This document shows positions 56,981 to 64,000 of a DNA stretch of 64,000 nt, one piece after another. A model generated the notes under the pieces. It had not been told where the DNA came from and ran no database searches. It saw only the letters and a list, made by a program, of their open reading frames with translations. The position numbers were made by a program, and so were the translations under genes. The stretch comes from SHAN690 sp041391765 (GTDB taxonomy: Bacteria; Bacteroidota; Bacteroidia; Flavobacteriales_G; Salibacteraceae), in assembly GCA_041391765.1 (NCBI GenBank), contig JAWKNJ010000024.1, forward strand, positions 38,643 to 102,642, written 5' to 3'. Numbering within the stretch: position 1 is the first letter of the stretch; the number at the start of each line of letters is the position of its first letter.

Positions 56981-57718
56981 GTGGAGCGGTTAGACCGAGC
57001 AAATGTTATAATAAGGGCGTTTCGGGCTGTTGACAATCCAGAATTGTGCTTACGCTTCATTGAGGGGCACGAAAAGGTGTTGACCAGTATTGGCGTGGAT
57101 AAGTTGACCTCGGCTGACTATAGCTGGATGAAGAACCCTGCAGCTTACGTGGTTCTCTGCACATCGCTGGATGGTCAGAAGGCATATGGCGGAGCTCGGG
57201 TTCATGTTTGCGGAGGGAACCAAGAACTTCCCTTGGTGAGTGGGGTTATAGAAATGGATCCGACCATCAATGAAAAAGTCAATGCCGCAAAGCCTATGGG
57301 CACAGGCGAATTGTGTGGCCTTTGGAATTCATTAGAAGTGGCAGGGATGGGCATTGGAGCTATCTACGTTGTAAGAGCGGCTGTAGCCATCATTTCGCAA
57401 TTAGGAATAAGATCATGTTTTGCGCTTTGCTCACCGATGGGTGCAAAAATCTCAAAGCGCTTTGGCTATGAAATTCGAAAGGATATCGGAAACAAAGGCA
57501 CATTTTATTACCCAAAGCAAGACTTGCTCGCCACTATGGTTTTCCTGGAAGACGCGTTGAACCTCAGCGGAACACCGGAAGATGAAAAAGCGAAAATTTT
57601 AGAGCTGAGGGACAATCCTGACCTTCAAATAATCGAGGTAAATCGTGGTAAAGAAGCTAACATTACCTATGATTTGGATCTCGAAAAAGTGGATAAACTT
57701 GTTTATGATTTGGGATAG
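56981..57718 (+). CDS. GNAT-like N-acyltransferase
   Basis: 245 residues from GTG at 56981. KAYGGARVHVCGGNQELPLV and GTGELCGLWNSLEVAGMGIG, then YVVRAAVAIISQLGIRSCFA and KISKRFGYEIRKD, fit a GNAT fold, with the catalytic beta-bulge region around residue 107-125 and a helix contacting CoA. The fold is shared with autoinducer synthases, but I cannot assign a substrate. It lies between the E1-like gene (1-base gap) and the histidine kinase (14-base overlap), so all three are one transcript. A synthase-plus-sensor pairing is inferred. Confidence 0.68.
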   Translation: MERLDRANVIIRAFRAVDNPELCLRFIEGHEKVLTSIGVDKLTSADYSWMKNPAAYVVLCTSLDGQKAYGGARVHVCGGNQELPLVSGVIEMDPTINEKVNAAKPMGTGELCGLWNSLEVAGMGIGAIYVVRAAVAIISQLGIRSCFALCSPMGAKISKRFGYEIRKDIGNKGTFYYPKQDLLATMVFLEDALNLSGTPEDEKAKILELRDNPDLQIIEVNRGKEANITYDLDLEKVDKLVYDLG

Positions 57719-59840
57719 GTTCAAAGCCTTCATTCTGTTGTTCCTTGTATTCATAGGAGGTCTGAATGCACAAGTAACTTACACGGGCAACAATACAGGG
57801 TATTTGGGCAGGCAGGTTGAGGTGTTTTCAACCCATCAGGAAATCGAGTTCAGTTCAATACTTAAGCAGGAAAGTGTTTGGACGAAAACAGATGATGATA
57901 TTCTAAACTTTGGCATTTCCGATGAAAGTCACTGGGTAAAGTTTAATGCGGTCAATGAGTCAGAGCACCCAAGTTTTTGGCTTCAAATTGAAAACCCTTC
58001 TATTGACCTGATCGACCTATGGGTTATTTCTGAAACTGGTGAAGTCATTATGGAGCGGCATGCCGGGGAGTCAAGGCCCTTCGAAAGTCGTGGAAATTCA
58101 TTTAAAGATTTTGTTTTTGAACTACCCATTGAGGCGGGTGTTCAATCCAGAGTATTGATACATGTTAAGGCTGGAGAGCAGCTCATGTTACCCATGAGGT
58201 TCACCGATTACGCAGGAGTAATCAACACAGCTTTGAATGAGAATGTCATCATTGGAACCTATCTGGGTATCATACTGGTCATGTTTTTCTACAACCTCTT
58301 TATTTTTTATTCAACGCGCGACAGGTCATATGCGCTCTATGTGATCTACATTATCCTTATTGGATTTACTCAATTTGTGCTTCAAGGTTTTGGTTTTCAA
58401 TGGTTTTGGCCTGAAATCAACGCGCTAGCAATTCGAGCCACAAATTTTGTTGGAGTTCTCTCTGGAATTGCTGTTTTGGCTTTTGCGAGGGAGTTTTTGA
58501 AGATCCGAAATCGATGGCCAAAAGTTGACAACGTTGTGATCCTGTTCATTGCACTTGACATCGTTGCGTTTGTATTAACGGCTTTCGGGGAATTGAATTT
58601 GGCCTTTAACATCATCAACATGGTGGCAGCTATTGGTTCCCTTTACCTGCTTGTGGTAGCTATCGTGCTTGCTATTAGAGGCGTTCGATCTGCGAGATTC
58701 TTTTCAGTGGCTTGGAGCGTCTTTTTGCTCAGCGTTGTTTTTTACGTTCTAAAGGACTTTGATGTGGTTCCCTATAATCAGTTCACCAATGGAGCGCTCA
58801 TGGCAGGGTCATCGGTTGAAATTATCTTGCTTTCGTTCGCATTGGCAGATCGGATAAACGTGTTAAAAGATGAAAGCGAAATTGCACAGAAGCGAGAATT
58901 GGAAGCGGTCAAGGAAAAAGAGAAACTGGTTTCGGAGCAAAACATCGTTTTGGAACAGAAAGTGGCTGAAAGAACCTCAGAGTTAAGATCGGCAAATGAT
59001 CAGCTCAACAAAACATTACATGAATTGAAGCAAGCTCAGGTTCAGTTGGTTAATGCAGAAAAGATGGCTTCTTTGGGTCAGCTGACTGCAGGTATAGCTC
59101 ACGAGATCAACAACCCGATCAACTTTGTCGCGGCAAGTGTGGCACCGTTAAAGCAAGACGTACAAGATTTGAGGTCCGTGCTCAGTGAATATGAATCTGC
59201 CATCGCTCAGAGTGATGAAAGTTCGTTGAAGAATCGTTTGGATGCATTCAAGAAGCAAATGGACTTCGATTTTACAATGAATGAAATTGACGAACTATTG
59301 AATGGTGTTGAGGAAGGTGCGCGCAGAACCGCTGAAATTGTACAAGGGCTCAAGAACTTTAGTCGGTTGGATGAATCTGAATCCAAACTTGCTGATGTGA
59401 ATGAGTGCCTCGACTCTACGCTTATTGTCATTCAAAACATTCTGAAGGACAAGATCAATGTTATTAAAAAGTATGATTCAAACATTCAGCCCATTGAGTG
59501 TTATCCGGGAAAGCTGAATCAGCTCTTCTCGAACATCATAGTGAATGCGGCTCAGGCTCTGAGAGGAACGCCAGATGCAACTATTGTGATTCGGACAATG
59601 GATGCAGGAACGAACATTGAGATATCCATTGAAGACAACGGGCCTGGAATTCCAGACGAGATTAAAAACCGAATTTTTGAGCCTTTCTTTACTACCAAGG
59701 ACGTAGGCGAGGGAACAGGTTTAGGACTTTCCATAGCCTACTCGATCGTTGAGCTTCACAAAGGAGTCATAGATCTAATTTCTGAGGCAGGGAAGGGAAC
59801 TACTTTTAAAATAACAATTCCAAAGTTGTTTAATGACTGA
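57705..59840 (+). CDS. 7TM-DISM sensor histidine kinase
   Basis: 711 residues from the ATG at 57705 (MIWDRFKAFILLFLVFIGGL), a signal peptide. Periplasmic 7TMR-DISMED2-type domain about 40-175 (DESHWVKFNAVNESEHPSFW, FKDFVFELPIEAG). Seven membrane helices about 180-385 (GTYLGIILVMFFYNLFIFYS and others), a short coiled coil, then HisKA with His at about 466 (LTAGIAHEINNPINF). HATPase follows with NIIVNAAQALRG (N box), DNGPGIP and GEGTGLGLSIAYSIV. DISM sensors detect soluble ligands. It overlaps the acyltransferase upstream and the receiver gene downstream by 8 bases. Confidence 0.9.
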   Translation: MIWDRFKAFILLFLVFIGGLNAQVTYTGNNTGYLGRQVEVFSTHQEIEFSSILKQESVWTKTDDDILNFGISDESHWVKFNAVNESEHPSFWLQIENPSIDLIDLWVISETGEVIMERHAGESRPFESRGNSFKDFVFELPIEAGVQSRVLIHVKAGEQLMLPMRFTDYAGVINTALNENVIIGTYLGIILVMFFYNLFIFYSTRDRSYALYVIYIILIGFTQFVLQGFGFQWFWPEINALAIRATNFVGVLSGIAVLAFAREFLKIRNRWPKVDNVVILFIALDIVAFVLTAFGELNLAFNIINMVAAIGSLYLLVVAIVLAIRGVRSARFFSVAWSVFLLSVVFYVLKDFDVVPYNQFTNGALMAGSSVEIILLSFALADRINVLKDESEIAQKRELEAVKEKEKLVSEQNIVLEQKVAERTSELRSANDQLNKTLHELKQAQVQLVNAEKMASLGQLTAGIAHEINNPINFVAASVAPLKQDVQDLRSVLSEYESAIAQSDESSLKNRLDAFKKQMDFDFTMNEIDELLNGVEEGARRTAEIVQGLKNFSRLDESESKLADVNECLDSTLIVIQNILKDKINVIKKYDSNIQPIECYPGKLNQLFSNIIVNAAQALRGTPDATIVIRTMDAGTNIEISIEDNGPGIPDEIKNRIFEPFFTTKDVGEGTGLGLSIAYSIVELHKGVIDLISEAGKGTTFKITIPKLFND

Positions 59841-60903
59841 TTTGGTAAAAGCCAAGATTCTGTACGTTGATGATCGAGTGGAAAACTTAAATGCGTTCAA
59901 TGCATTACTGAGACGGGATTATCATGTTTTGGTCACTTCAAGCTGTGAAAATGCGCTTGAATTGTCTGGAACAAATGATATTGCCGTGGTTATTGCTGAT
60001 TTTAAGATGCCAGAGATGACGGGGCTGCAGTTCCTCGAAAAAGTGAGAATCCAATCGCCAGATTCAATTAGGATGCTCATGTCAGGTCATGCGGACTTGG
60101 ATACCGTTATTCAGTGCGTTAATAAGGGAGAAGTGTTTCGCTTCATCAAGAAACCGTGGTTAGACCAAATTCTAAAGGATGAAATTTCCAACGGAGTTCG
60201 TGAGCATAACATCCGGGTCAGAAACAGCGGTTTAGAGCAATCGTTTAAAGATTTGGCAAAATTCAGTTCCGATTCAATCCATCAGCTGAATGGACCGGTC
60301 GCCACCTTGGATGGATTAGTGCGGTTGGCCCTTTCAGAGCCAACGAATGCTCAAGAATACCTGGGGTATATGAAAACTACCCTTGAGGCCCTTAGGGTAA
60401 ATATTAAGAATATAGCCTCCTATAGCGATCATAGATATGGGCACACTCCTGTAGAGTCCGTAAGAATTGATGCACTGGTCAAGAATGTCGTGGAGGAGGT
60501 GAAGTCAAAGTATGATTTGGAAGGAATTCAGTTGAACATTGTTGTGAAGAATGAGGAGGCGGCTCTTACAAATTATGAACTTCTCAGGGTGTGCTTTGAA
60601 AATATATTGCTGAATGCGGTGAAGTTTGCTGACCGCAAAAAGTCTCAACATCAAATATCGGTCACCGTTGATTCTCGCGATGGGCGCCCATCGGTTACCG
60701 TTGAGGACAACGGTGTAGGAATTGCTGCTTCAAATTTGGATAGGGTAAAAGAAATGCTCTTTCGAGAATCAACAGGAACAGTTGGAGAGGGCCTTGGGCT
60801 TTTTATTGTGAGTGAGTTAGCCAAGCAAATGAAGGTTGATTTTCAGCTTGAATCTGAAAAGTGGAAGTACACAAAAGCCACTCTAAAGCTTCCAAAAGAA
60901 TAA
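59833..60903 (+). CDS. Receiver plus HATPase hybrid signalling protein
   Basis: 356 residues. Receiver 8-125: ILYVDDRVENLNAFNALLRR, Asp56 in VVIADFKMPEMTG, MLMSGHAD and Lys in FRFIKKPW. It is very like the receiver at 55334. A linker with His150 (SSDSIHQLNGPVATLDG) sits where a HisKA helix would be, but the usual HE(L/I)xxP motif is altered. The HATPase domain (NILLNAVKFADR, VEDNGVGIA, GTVGEGLGLFIVSELAKQM) is complete. It could accept phosphate from the 7TM kinase and then phosphorylate, or bind and sequester, a further partner such as the single receiver. Last gene of the operon. Confidence 0.82.
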   Translation: MTDLVKAKILYVDDRVENLNAFNALLRRDYHVLVTSSCENALELSGTNDIAVVIADFKMPEMTGLQFLEKVRIQSPDSIRMLMSGHADLDTVIQCVNKGEVFRFIKKPWLDQILKDEISNGVREHNIRVRNSGLEQSFKDLAKFSSDSIHQLNGPVATLDGLVRLALSEPTNAQEYLGYMKTTLEALRVNIKNIASYSDHRYGHTPVESVRIDALVKNVVEEVKSKYDLEGIQLNIVVKNEEAALTNYELLRVCFENILLNAVKFADRKKSQHQISVTVDSRDGRPSVTVEDNGVGIAASNLDRVKEMLFRESTGTVGEGLGLFIVSELAKQMKVDFQLESEKWKYTKATLKLPKE

Positions 60904-61000
60904 GGGCAAGCTACTTACATCGCACCGCTACAACCGGCTACCCTTGCTTCATTCCTGACCTGGGGGAGTTCACCAGGAGCTGGTCGTATAAGACTTGCCC
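60904..61000 (-). ncRNA. ffs: Signal recognition particle RNA, small bacterial type (4.5S)
   Basis: Read on the minus strand, the conserved Ffh-binding core CCAGGTCAGGAATGAAGCAA (with the GGAA-type tetraloop as GAAT) is followed by GGGTAGCCG. The ends GGGCAAG and CTTGCCC pair as the closing stem, giving about 97 nt. A good promoter lies just upstream. The gene ends directly at the stop of the kinase-operon gene coming from the other strand, so transcription is convergent. Ends may be off by 1-3 bases. Confidence 0.93.
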
Positions 61001-61009
61001 TTAAGGGCG

Positions 61010-61039
61010 CAAAGGTAAAATTGGTATTGGTGATTGCAA
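61010..61039 (-). promoter_or_regulatory. Promoter of the SRP RNA gene
   Basis: On the minus strand TTG (61037-61039), 19 bases, TACCTTTG (61010-61017): an exact match to the Bacteroidota TTG / TAnnTTTG pattern. The predicted start near 61002 agrees with the RNA 5' end. Confidence 0.8.
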
Positions 61040-61066
61040 CTGGATATTATGGGTTGGACGATTCGC

Positions 61067-61074
61067 TACATTTG
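61067..61074 (+). promoter_or_regulatory. -7 box for the DUF4199 gene
   Basis: TACATTTG on the plus strand, 12 bases ahead of the ATG at 61087. This makes an in-frame start upstream at 61021 unlikely, because that codon lies before the promoter and over the ffs promoter. Confidence 0.5.
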
Positions 61075-61086
61075 GCCTTGCGAAAA

Positions 61087-61620
61087 ATGATGAGGTACAA
61101 GCACATTTTGAACATGGCGAGCATAGCGGGACTGCTTAGCTACGCATTATTCAATCTTTACTATTACGTGTTAGGGTTCAATCCTTTAGGGCCGATGAAG
61201 TTCCTGAGTTTTGGTTTGATTTCGGTCATTTTCTATTACGCAATCAAAACCCATCGAGAAATAGAATTGGAGGGTTTTGGGAGATTCCAACAGCTTTTTA
61301 TTGCTGGATTAGTCTTCTCTTTTGTCTATTCATCGCTGAATGGAATGTTAGTTTACCTGCACGGAATTGCTTTCGATGATTCGTATGTGGAGTTCATTAA
61401 AACTGAAACATTGCAGCAGGTTGGAGAATACAAAGACACGATGGTGAGCATGCTCGGAAAAGAAGCTTATCAGGAGATGCTTGATGAATATGACAAAATT
61501 TCTCCCGGCAAACTGGCCATGGGTGATTTTCAATCCAAGAGTATTTCAGCCACCCTGCTGGCGCTGTTTTTTGCACTGATATTAAAGCGCAATCCACCTG
61601 TTTTTAATGATGGAGAATAG
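61087..61620 (+). CDS. DUF4199 membrane protein
   Basis: 177 residues from ATG 61087 or 61090 (MMRYKHILNMASIAGLLSYA). Four hydrophobic segments at about 8-28, 37-55, 72-92 and 150-170 are separated by a charged loop (QVGEYKDTMVSMLGKEAY). This arrangement fits DUF4199, a Bacteroidota membrane family often found next to GT2 glycosyltransferases like the one that follows here. Function is unknown. It overlaps the glycosyltransferase start by about 14 bases. Confidence 0.82.
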   Translation: MMRYKHILNMASIAGLLSYALFNLYYYVLGFNPLGPMKFLSFGLISVIFYYAIKTHREIELEGFGRFQQLFIAGLVFSFVYSSLNGMLVYLHGIAFDDSYVEFIKTETLQQVGEYKDTMVSMLGKEAYQEMLDEYDKISPGKLAMGDFQSKSISATLLALFFALILKRNPPVFNDGE

Positions 61621-62572
61621 GGCTCAAATTTCGATAGTCATTCCTCTTCTAAACGAAGCTGAGTCGCTGCCTGAATTGCACGAATGGATTCAGCGCGTGA
61701 TGAAGGCCAATAACTTCACCTATGAAGTTTGGTTTATCGATGACGGGAGTACGGACGATTCTTGGAAGGTGATCGAACAATTGAACGCGAAAGATTCTAA
61801 TGTCAAAGCCATTAAGTTCAGAAGAAATTACGGAAAGTCAGGCGCCTTGAATGTTGGGTTTGATGCAGCCAATGGTGATGTTGTGATCACCATGGATGCT
61901 GACCTTCAGGACAGTCCGGATGAAATCCCTGAACTGTATCGTATGATTACTCAGGAAGGCTTTGACTTAGTTTCAGGCTGGAAAAAGAAGCGATACGACC
62001 CGATTTCTAAAACCATCCCCACTAAGCTTTATAACTGGGCAACACGAAAGATGAGCGGAATCAATCTTCACGACTTCAATTGCGGGTTGAAGGCCTATAA
62101 GTACGATGTGGTAAAGGCCATCGAAGTTTATGGAGAAATGCATCGCTATATTCCCGTGATTGCCAAGTGGGCAGGCTTTAAAAAGATAGGCGAGAAGGTG
62201 GTTCAGCACCAAGAGCGCAAGTATGGGCACACCAAGTTTGGCTTGATGCGTTTTGTGAACGGACCGCTGGACCTCCTGAGTATTTCCTTTGTGAGTCGAT
62301 TCGGAAAGAAGCCAATGCACTTGTTTGGGTTAGGTGGAACGTTGATGTTTTTCGTTGGGTTTTTTCTGGCGGCATACTTAGGGGCCGAAAAACTCTATGC
62401 GATGAGTCACCATATCAAAGCCCCGTTGGTAACCGATCAGCCGTTTTTCTATATCGCATTGGCTACGATGATCATGGGGGTTCAATTCTTTTTGGCGGGA
62501 TTCCTTGGTGAAATGGTTTCAAGAAATGCCCACGATCGCAATCATTATCTTGAATCAAAGCGACTTCACTAG
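61607..62572 (+). CDS. GtrB/DPM1-like polyprenyl-phosphate glycosyltransferase
   Basis: 321 residues, GT2 family. Transfers a sugar from a nucleotide to undecaprenyl phosphate on the cytoplasmic face. Motifs: ISIVIPLLNEAESLPEL, WFIDDGSTDDSW, VITMDADLQDSPDEIPEL and the conserved region FNCGLKAYKYDVVKAIEVYG. Two C-terminal helices at about 235-260 and 275-300 anchor it. The ATG at 61607 or 61610 lies inside the DUF4199 gene. The later ArnT-like gene could use its lipid-linked product. Confidence 0.91.
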   Translation: MMENRAQISIVIPLLNEAESLPELHEWIQRVMKANNFTYEVWFIDDGSTDDSWKVIEQLNAKDSNVKAIKFRRNYGKSGALNVGFDAANGDVVITMDADLQDSPDEIPELYRMITQEGFDLVSGWKKKRYDPISKTIPTKLYNWATRKMSGINLHDFNCGLKAYKYDVVKAIEVYGEMHRYIPVIAKWAGFKKIGEKVVQHQERKYGHTKFGLMRFVNGPLDLLSISFVSRFGKKPMHLFGLGGTLMFFVGFFLAAYLGAEKLYAMSHHIKAPLVTDQPFFYIALATMIMGVQFFLAGFLGEMVSRNAHDRNHYLESKRLH

Positions 62573-62596
62573 CCATTAAGGTTCGTATTAACCGAT

Positions 62597-63277
62597 TTGA
62601 AACTTAAAGACACTTTAAAGCGAAAACTCTCCAAGCGGCAATACGAACTTGCTCGGATGCTCGCTTTTGAGTTCAAACGCTGGAGAAGCCGAGCATCTGC
62701 TCCTTTAAAATTTGAGACCAAATTCAAAAGACTTCATTTAGGCTGTGGCGACAGATTGCTCGAGGGTTGGCTTAATGTGGACATGATTGGGAGCGATCTT
62801 GATCTAGACTTTGCCAGCGGTAAATTGCCTTTTCCGGATGGTCAGTTTGACAGCATTGTTTCACAGCACGTTATTGAACATTTGAGCTTGGAAGATGAGC
62901 TGGTGCCCTTGTTTAAGGAATGTCATCGATGCATGTCTTCTGAGGGTTGGATTTGGATTTCCACACCAGATATGAAAAAGGTTGCCAAGTCCTATTTGGA
63001 CCACAACAACGAGGACATGATTGCGGATAGAAAGAAGCGCTTGCCGGATTGGACGCTTGGAGAATATCCACCGCAGCAATTCATGAACGATATATTTCAC
63101 CAAGGATTGGAACATCGCAATCTGTTCGATTTCGGTCTTTTGAAATGGACGCTTGAGTCATCAGGGTTTTCCAGTGTTCAGGAATCAAACGAACGGGAAT
63201 TGTTGGCGGCATTTCCGGAGTTCCCGGTTCGCAACGATGACTTTCAGTCGATTTACGTGAAAGCCCAAAAATCATAG
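62597..63277 (+). CDS. SAM-dependent methyltransferase (type 11-like)
   Basis: 226 residues from TTG at 62597. Class I methyltransferase core: LHLGCGDRLLEGWLNVDMIG (motif I and the acidic loop, about 49-68), FPDGQFDSIVSQHVIEHL (about 77-95) and MSSEGWIWISTPDM (near 112). The last part (GLLKWTLESSGFSSVQ) is typical. The substrate is unknown; the setting between glycosyltransferases suggests modification of a glycan or of a lipid carrier. Start codon moderately sure. Confidence 0.8.
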   Translation: MKLKDTLKRKLSKRQYELARMLAFEFKRWRSRASAPLKFETKFKRLHLGCGDRLLEGWLNVDMIGSDLDLDFASGKLPFPDGQFDSIVSQHVIEHLSLEDELVPLFKECHRCMSSEGWIWISTPDMKKVAKSYLDHNNEDMIADRKKRLPDWTLGEYPPQQFMNDIFHQGLEHRNLFDFGLLKWTLESSGFSSVQESNERELLAAFPEFPVRNDDFQSIYVKAQKS

Positions 63278-63278
63278 G

Positions 63279-64000
63279 ATGAAAGGTTGGCTTCAGAAGA
63301 ACTGGCCAATTACGCTCATTCTGTTAATTGCAGCCGCGTTGCGGTTTTATAGATTTTGGGAATTACCATACACGCATGACGAGCTGAGTGCCTTGCTGAG
63401 AGCACAAGTGCATTCTTGGTCCGAATTCATTGAGACAGGTGTGAAGTTGGACAATCATCCGGCTGGAGTTCAGCTCTTGATCTTCCTACAAACCTTGGTG
63501 AGTTATGAAGAATGGTGGATCAAGTTACCATATTTAGTTCTCGGTGTTTGGAGTGTTTGGCTCATATACATTAATGGAAGGATACTCAATTTAAGCGAAT
63601 CGGGTTCTTTGTTTGCCGCCAGCCTTTTGGCGGTCAGTCAGTACACCATTTCTTATAGCCAGTGGGCTAGGCCGTATTCTGTTGGGCTTTTCTTAGTGTT
63701 ACTGTTAACCTGGGTCTTATTGAAATTTCGCGATGATGAGTCGAAATCATTTCGATGGTTAATGTGGTATTCTATTGTCGCAGCATTGACAGGATATGTC
63801 CACTATTTCACACTCTTACAGGCTATAATAGTATCCGTCTTTTTTCTTCCATTTTTAAATAAACGCCAAAGGATTCAATTGGCACTCGCAGGTGTTTTTT
63901 CAGCGCTCATGTGGCTACCTCACATTGGAATCACACTTCATCAAATGGGAAGAGGTGGAATAGGTGAGTGGCTTCATGTTCCGGAGTCAGGACTTTGGCT
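63279..64000 (+). CDS. ArnT/GT39-like membrane glycosyltransferase (3' truncated by window)
   Basis: The frame is open from the ATG at 63279 to the window end (240 codons). MKGWLQKNWPITLILLIAAA is the first helix, then ALRFYRFWELPYTHDELSAL with the catalytic-type Asp-Glu pair in the first periplasmic loop. Several more helices follow (WIKLPYLVLGVWSVWLIYIN, LFAASLLAVSQYTISYSQWA, IIVSVFFLPFLN). It starts one base after the methyltransferase stop. It probably moves a sugar from a polyprenyl phosphate to an acceptor in the periplasm. The C-terminal half lies beyond the window. Confidence 0.82.
   Translation, partial: MKGWLQKNWPITLILLIAAALRFYRFWELPYTHDELSALLRAQVHSWSEFIETGVKLDNHPAGVQLLIFLQTLVSYEEWWIKLPYLVLGVWSVWLIYINGRILNLSESGSLFAASLLAVSQYTISYSQWARPYSVGLFLVLLLTWVLLKFRDDESKSFRWLMWYSIVAALTGYVHYFTLLQAIIVSVFFLPFLNKRQRIQLALAGVFSALMWLPHIGITLHQMGRGGIGEWLHVPESGLW

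Noticed and set aside
1..64000. CRISPR arrays, tRNA or rRNA genes
   Set aside because: No regularly spaced short repeats, no cloverleaf sequence and no rRNA motif were recognised by eye; a tRNAscan and CRISPR search would settle this.

Overview
The window looks like a chromosome segment of an uncultured or little-studied Bacteroidota, probably near Flavobacteriales. This rests on the small DUF3467 gene directly after rpoC, the repeated TAnnTTTG -7 promoter boxes, and the DUF1573, DUF3667, DUF4199 and DUF1343/NamZ families. Large secreted RHS proteins and a GDP-heptose operon fit the same group. Taxonomy is inferred from gene families only; no 16S rRNA or tRNA gene was seen.

Layout. (1) 1-10537: end of rplK, then rplA, rplJ, rplL, a hairpin, rpoB, rpoC, a DUF3467 gene and a strong terminator. 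From about 4280 to about 12590 the sequence is full of single-base indels that ignore gene boundaries, so rpoB, rpoC, DUF3467 and the front of the next gene are split among frames. I read this as an unpolished assembly segment, not gene decay. (2) 10680-20279: an RHS polymorphic-toxin locus. A very large RHS protein with a beta-solenoid-like front ends in a candidate phospholipase A2-type tip and is followed by a beta-propeller lipoprotein (candidate immunity). Next come a displaced RHS C-terminal module with a different tip and a small three-helix membrane protein, then a remnant of a third module. The first two modules begin with the same 115-bp core sequence, as expected for tip replacement by recombination. 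(3) 20387-25666: a second giant secreted RHS/SpvB-like protein carrying two CUB-like domains. (4) 25668-40100: housekeeping and envelope genes: patatin-Omp85 outer-membrane phospholipase, BtuF-like receptor, cystathionine beta-synthase, LolE-type permease, NamZ, aminotransferase (one frameshift), two DUF1573 proteins, valS, a DUF481 protein, YdcF, DUF3667.

(5) 40121-44059: a compact operon with a glycosyltransferase and the four enzymes that make GDP-D-glycero-alpha-D-manno-heptose (hddA, gmhA, hddC, gmhB). (6) 44101-55250: MORN-type protein, coiled-coil lipoprotein, mnmA, a lipoprotein, a DUF3857-like protein, an RsmF-like rRNA methyltransferase, aat, an aldo/keto reductase and a DUF1573/coiled-coil/SPOR-like protein. 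(7) 55334-60903: a signalling cluster: a lone receiver protein, divergent from an operon of an E1/ThiF-like adenylyltransferase, a GNAT-like acyltransferase, a 7TM-DISM histidine kinase and a receiver-ATPase protein. I consider this the best candidate for an undescribed small-molecule signalling system. (8) 60904-64000: the SRP RNA gene on the minus strand with a good Bacteroidota promoter, then a DUF4199 protein, a GtrB-like glycosyltransferase, a methyltransferase and a truncated ArnT-like glycosyltransferase.
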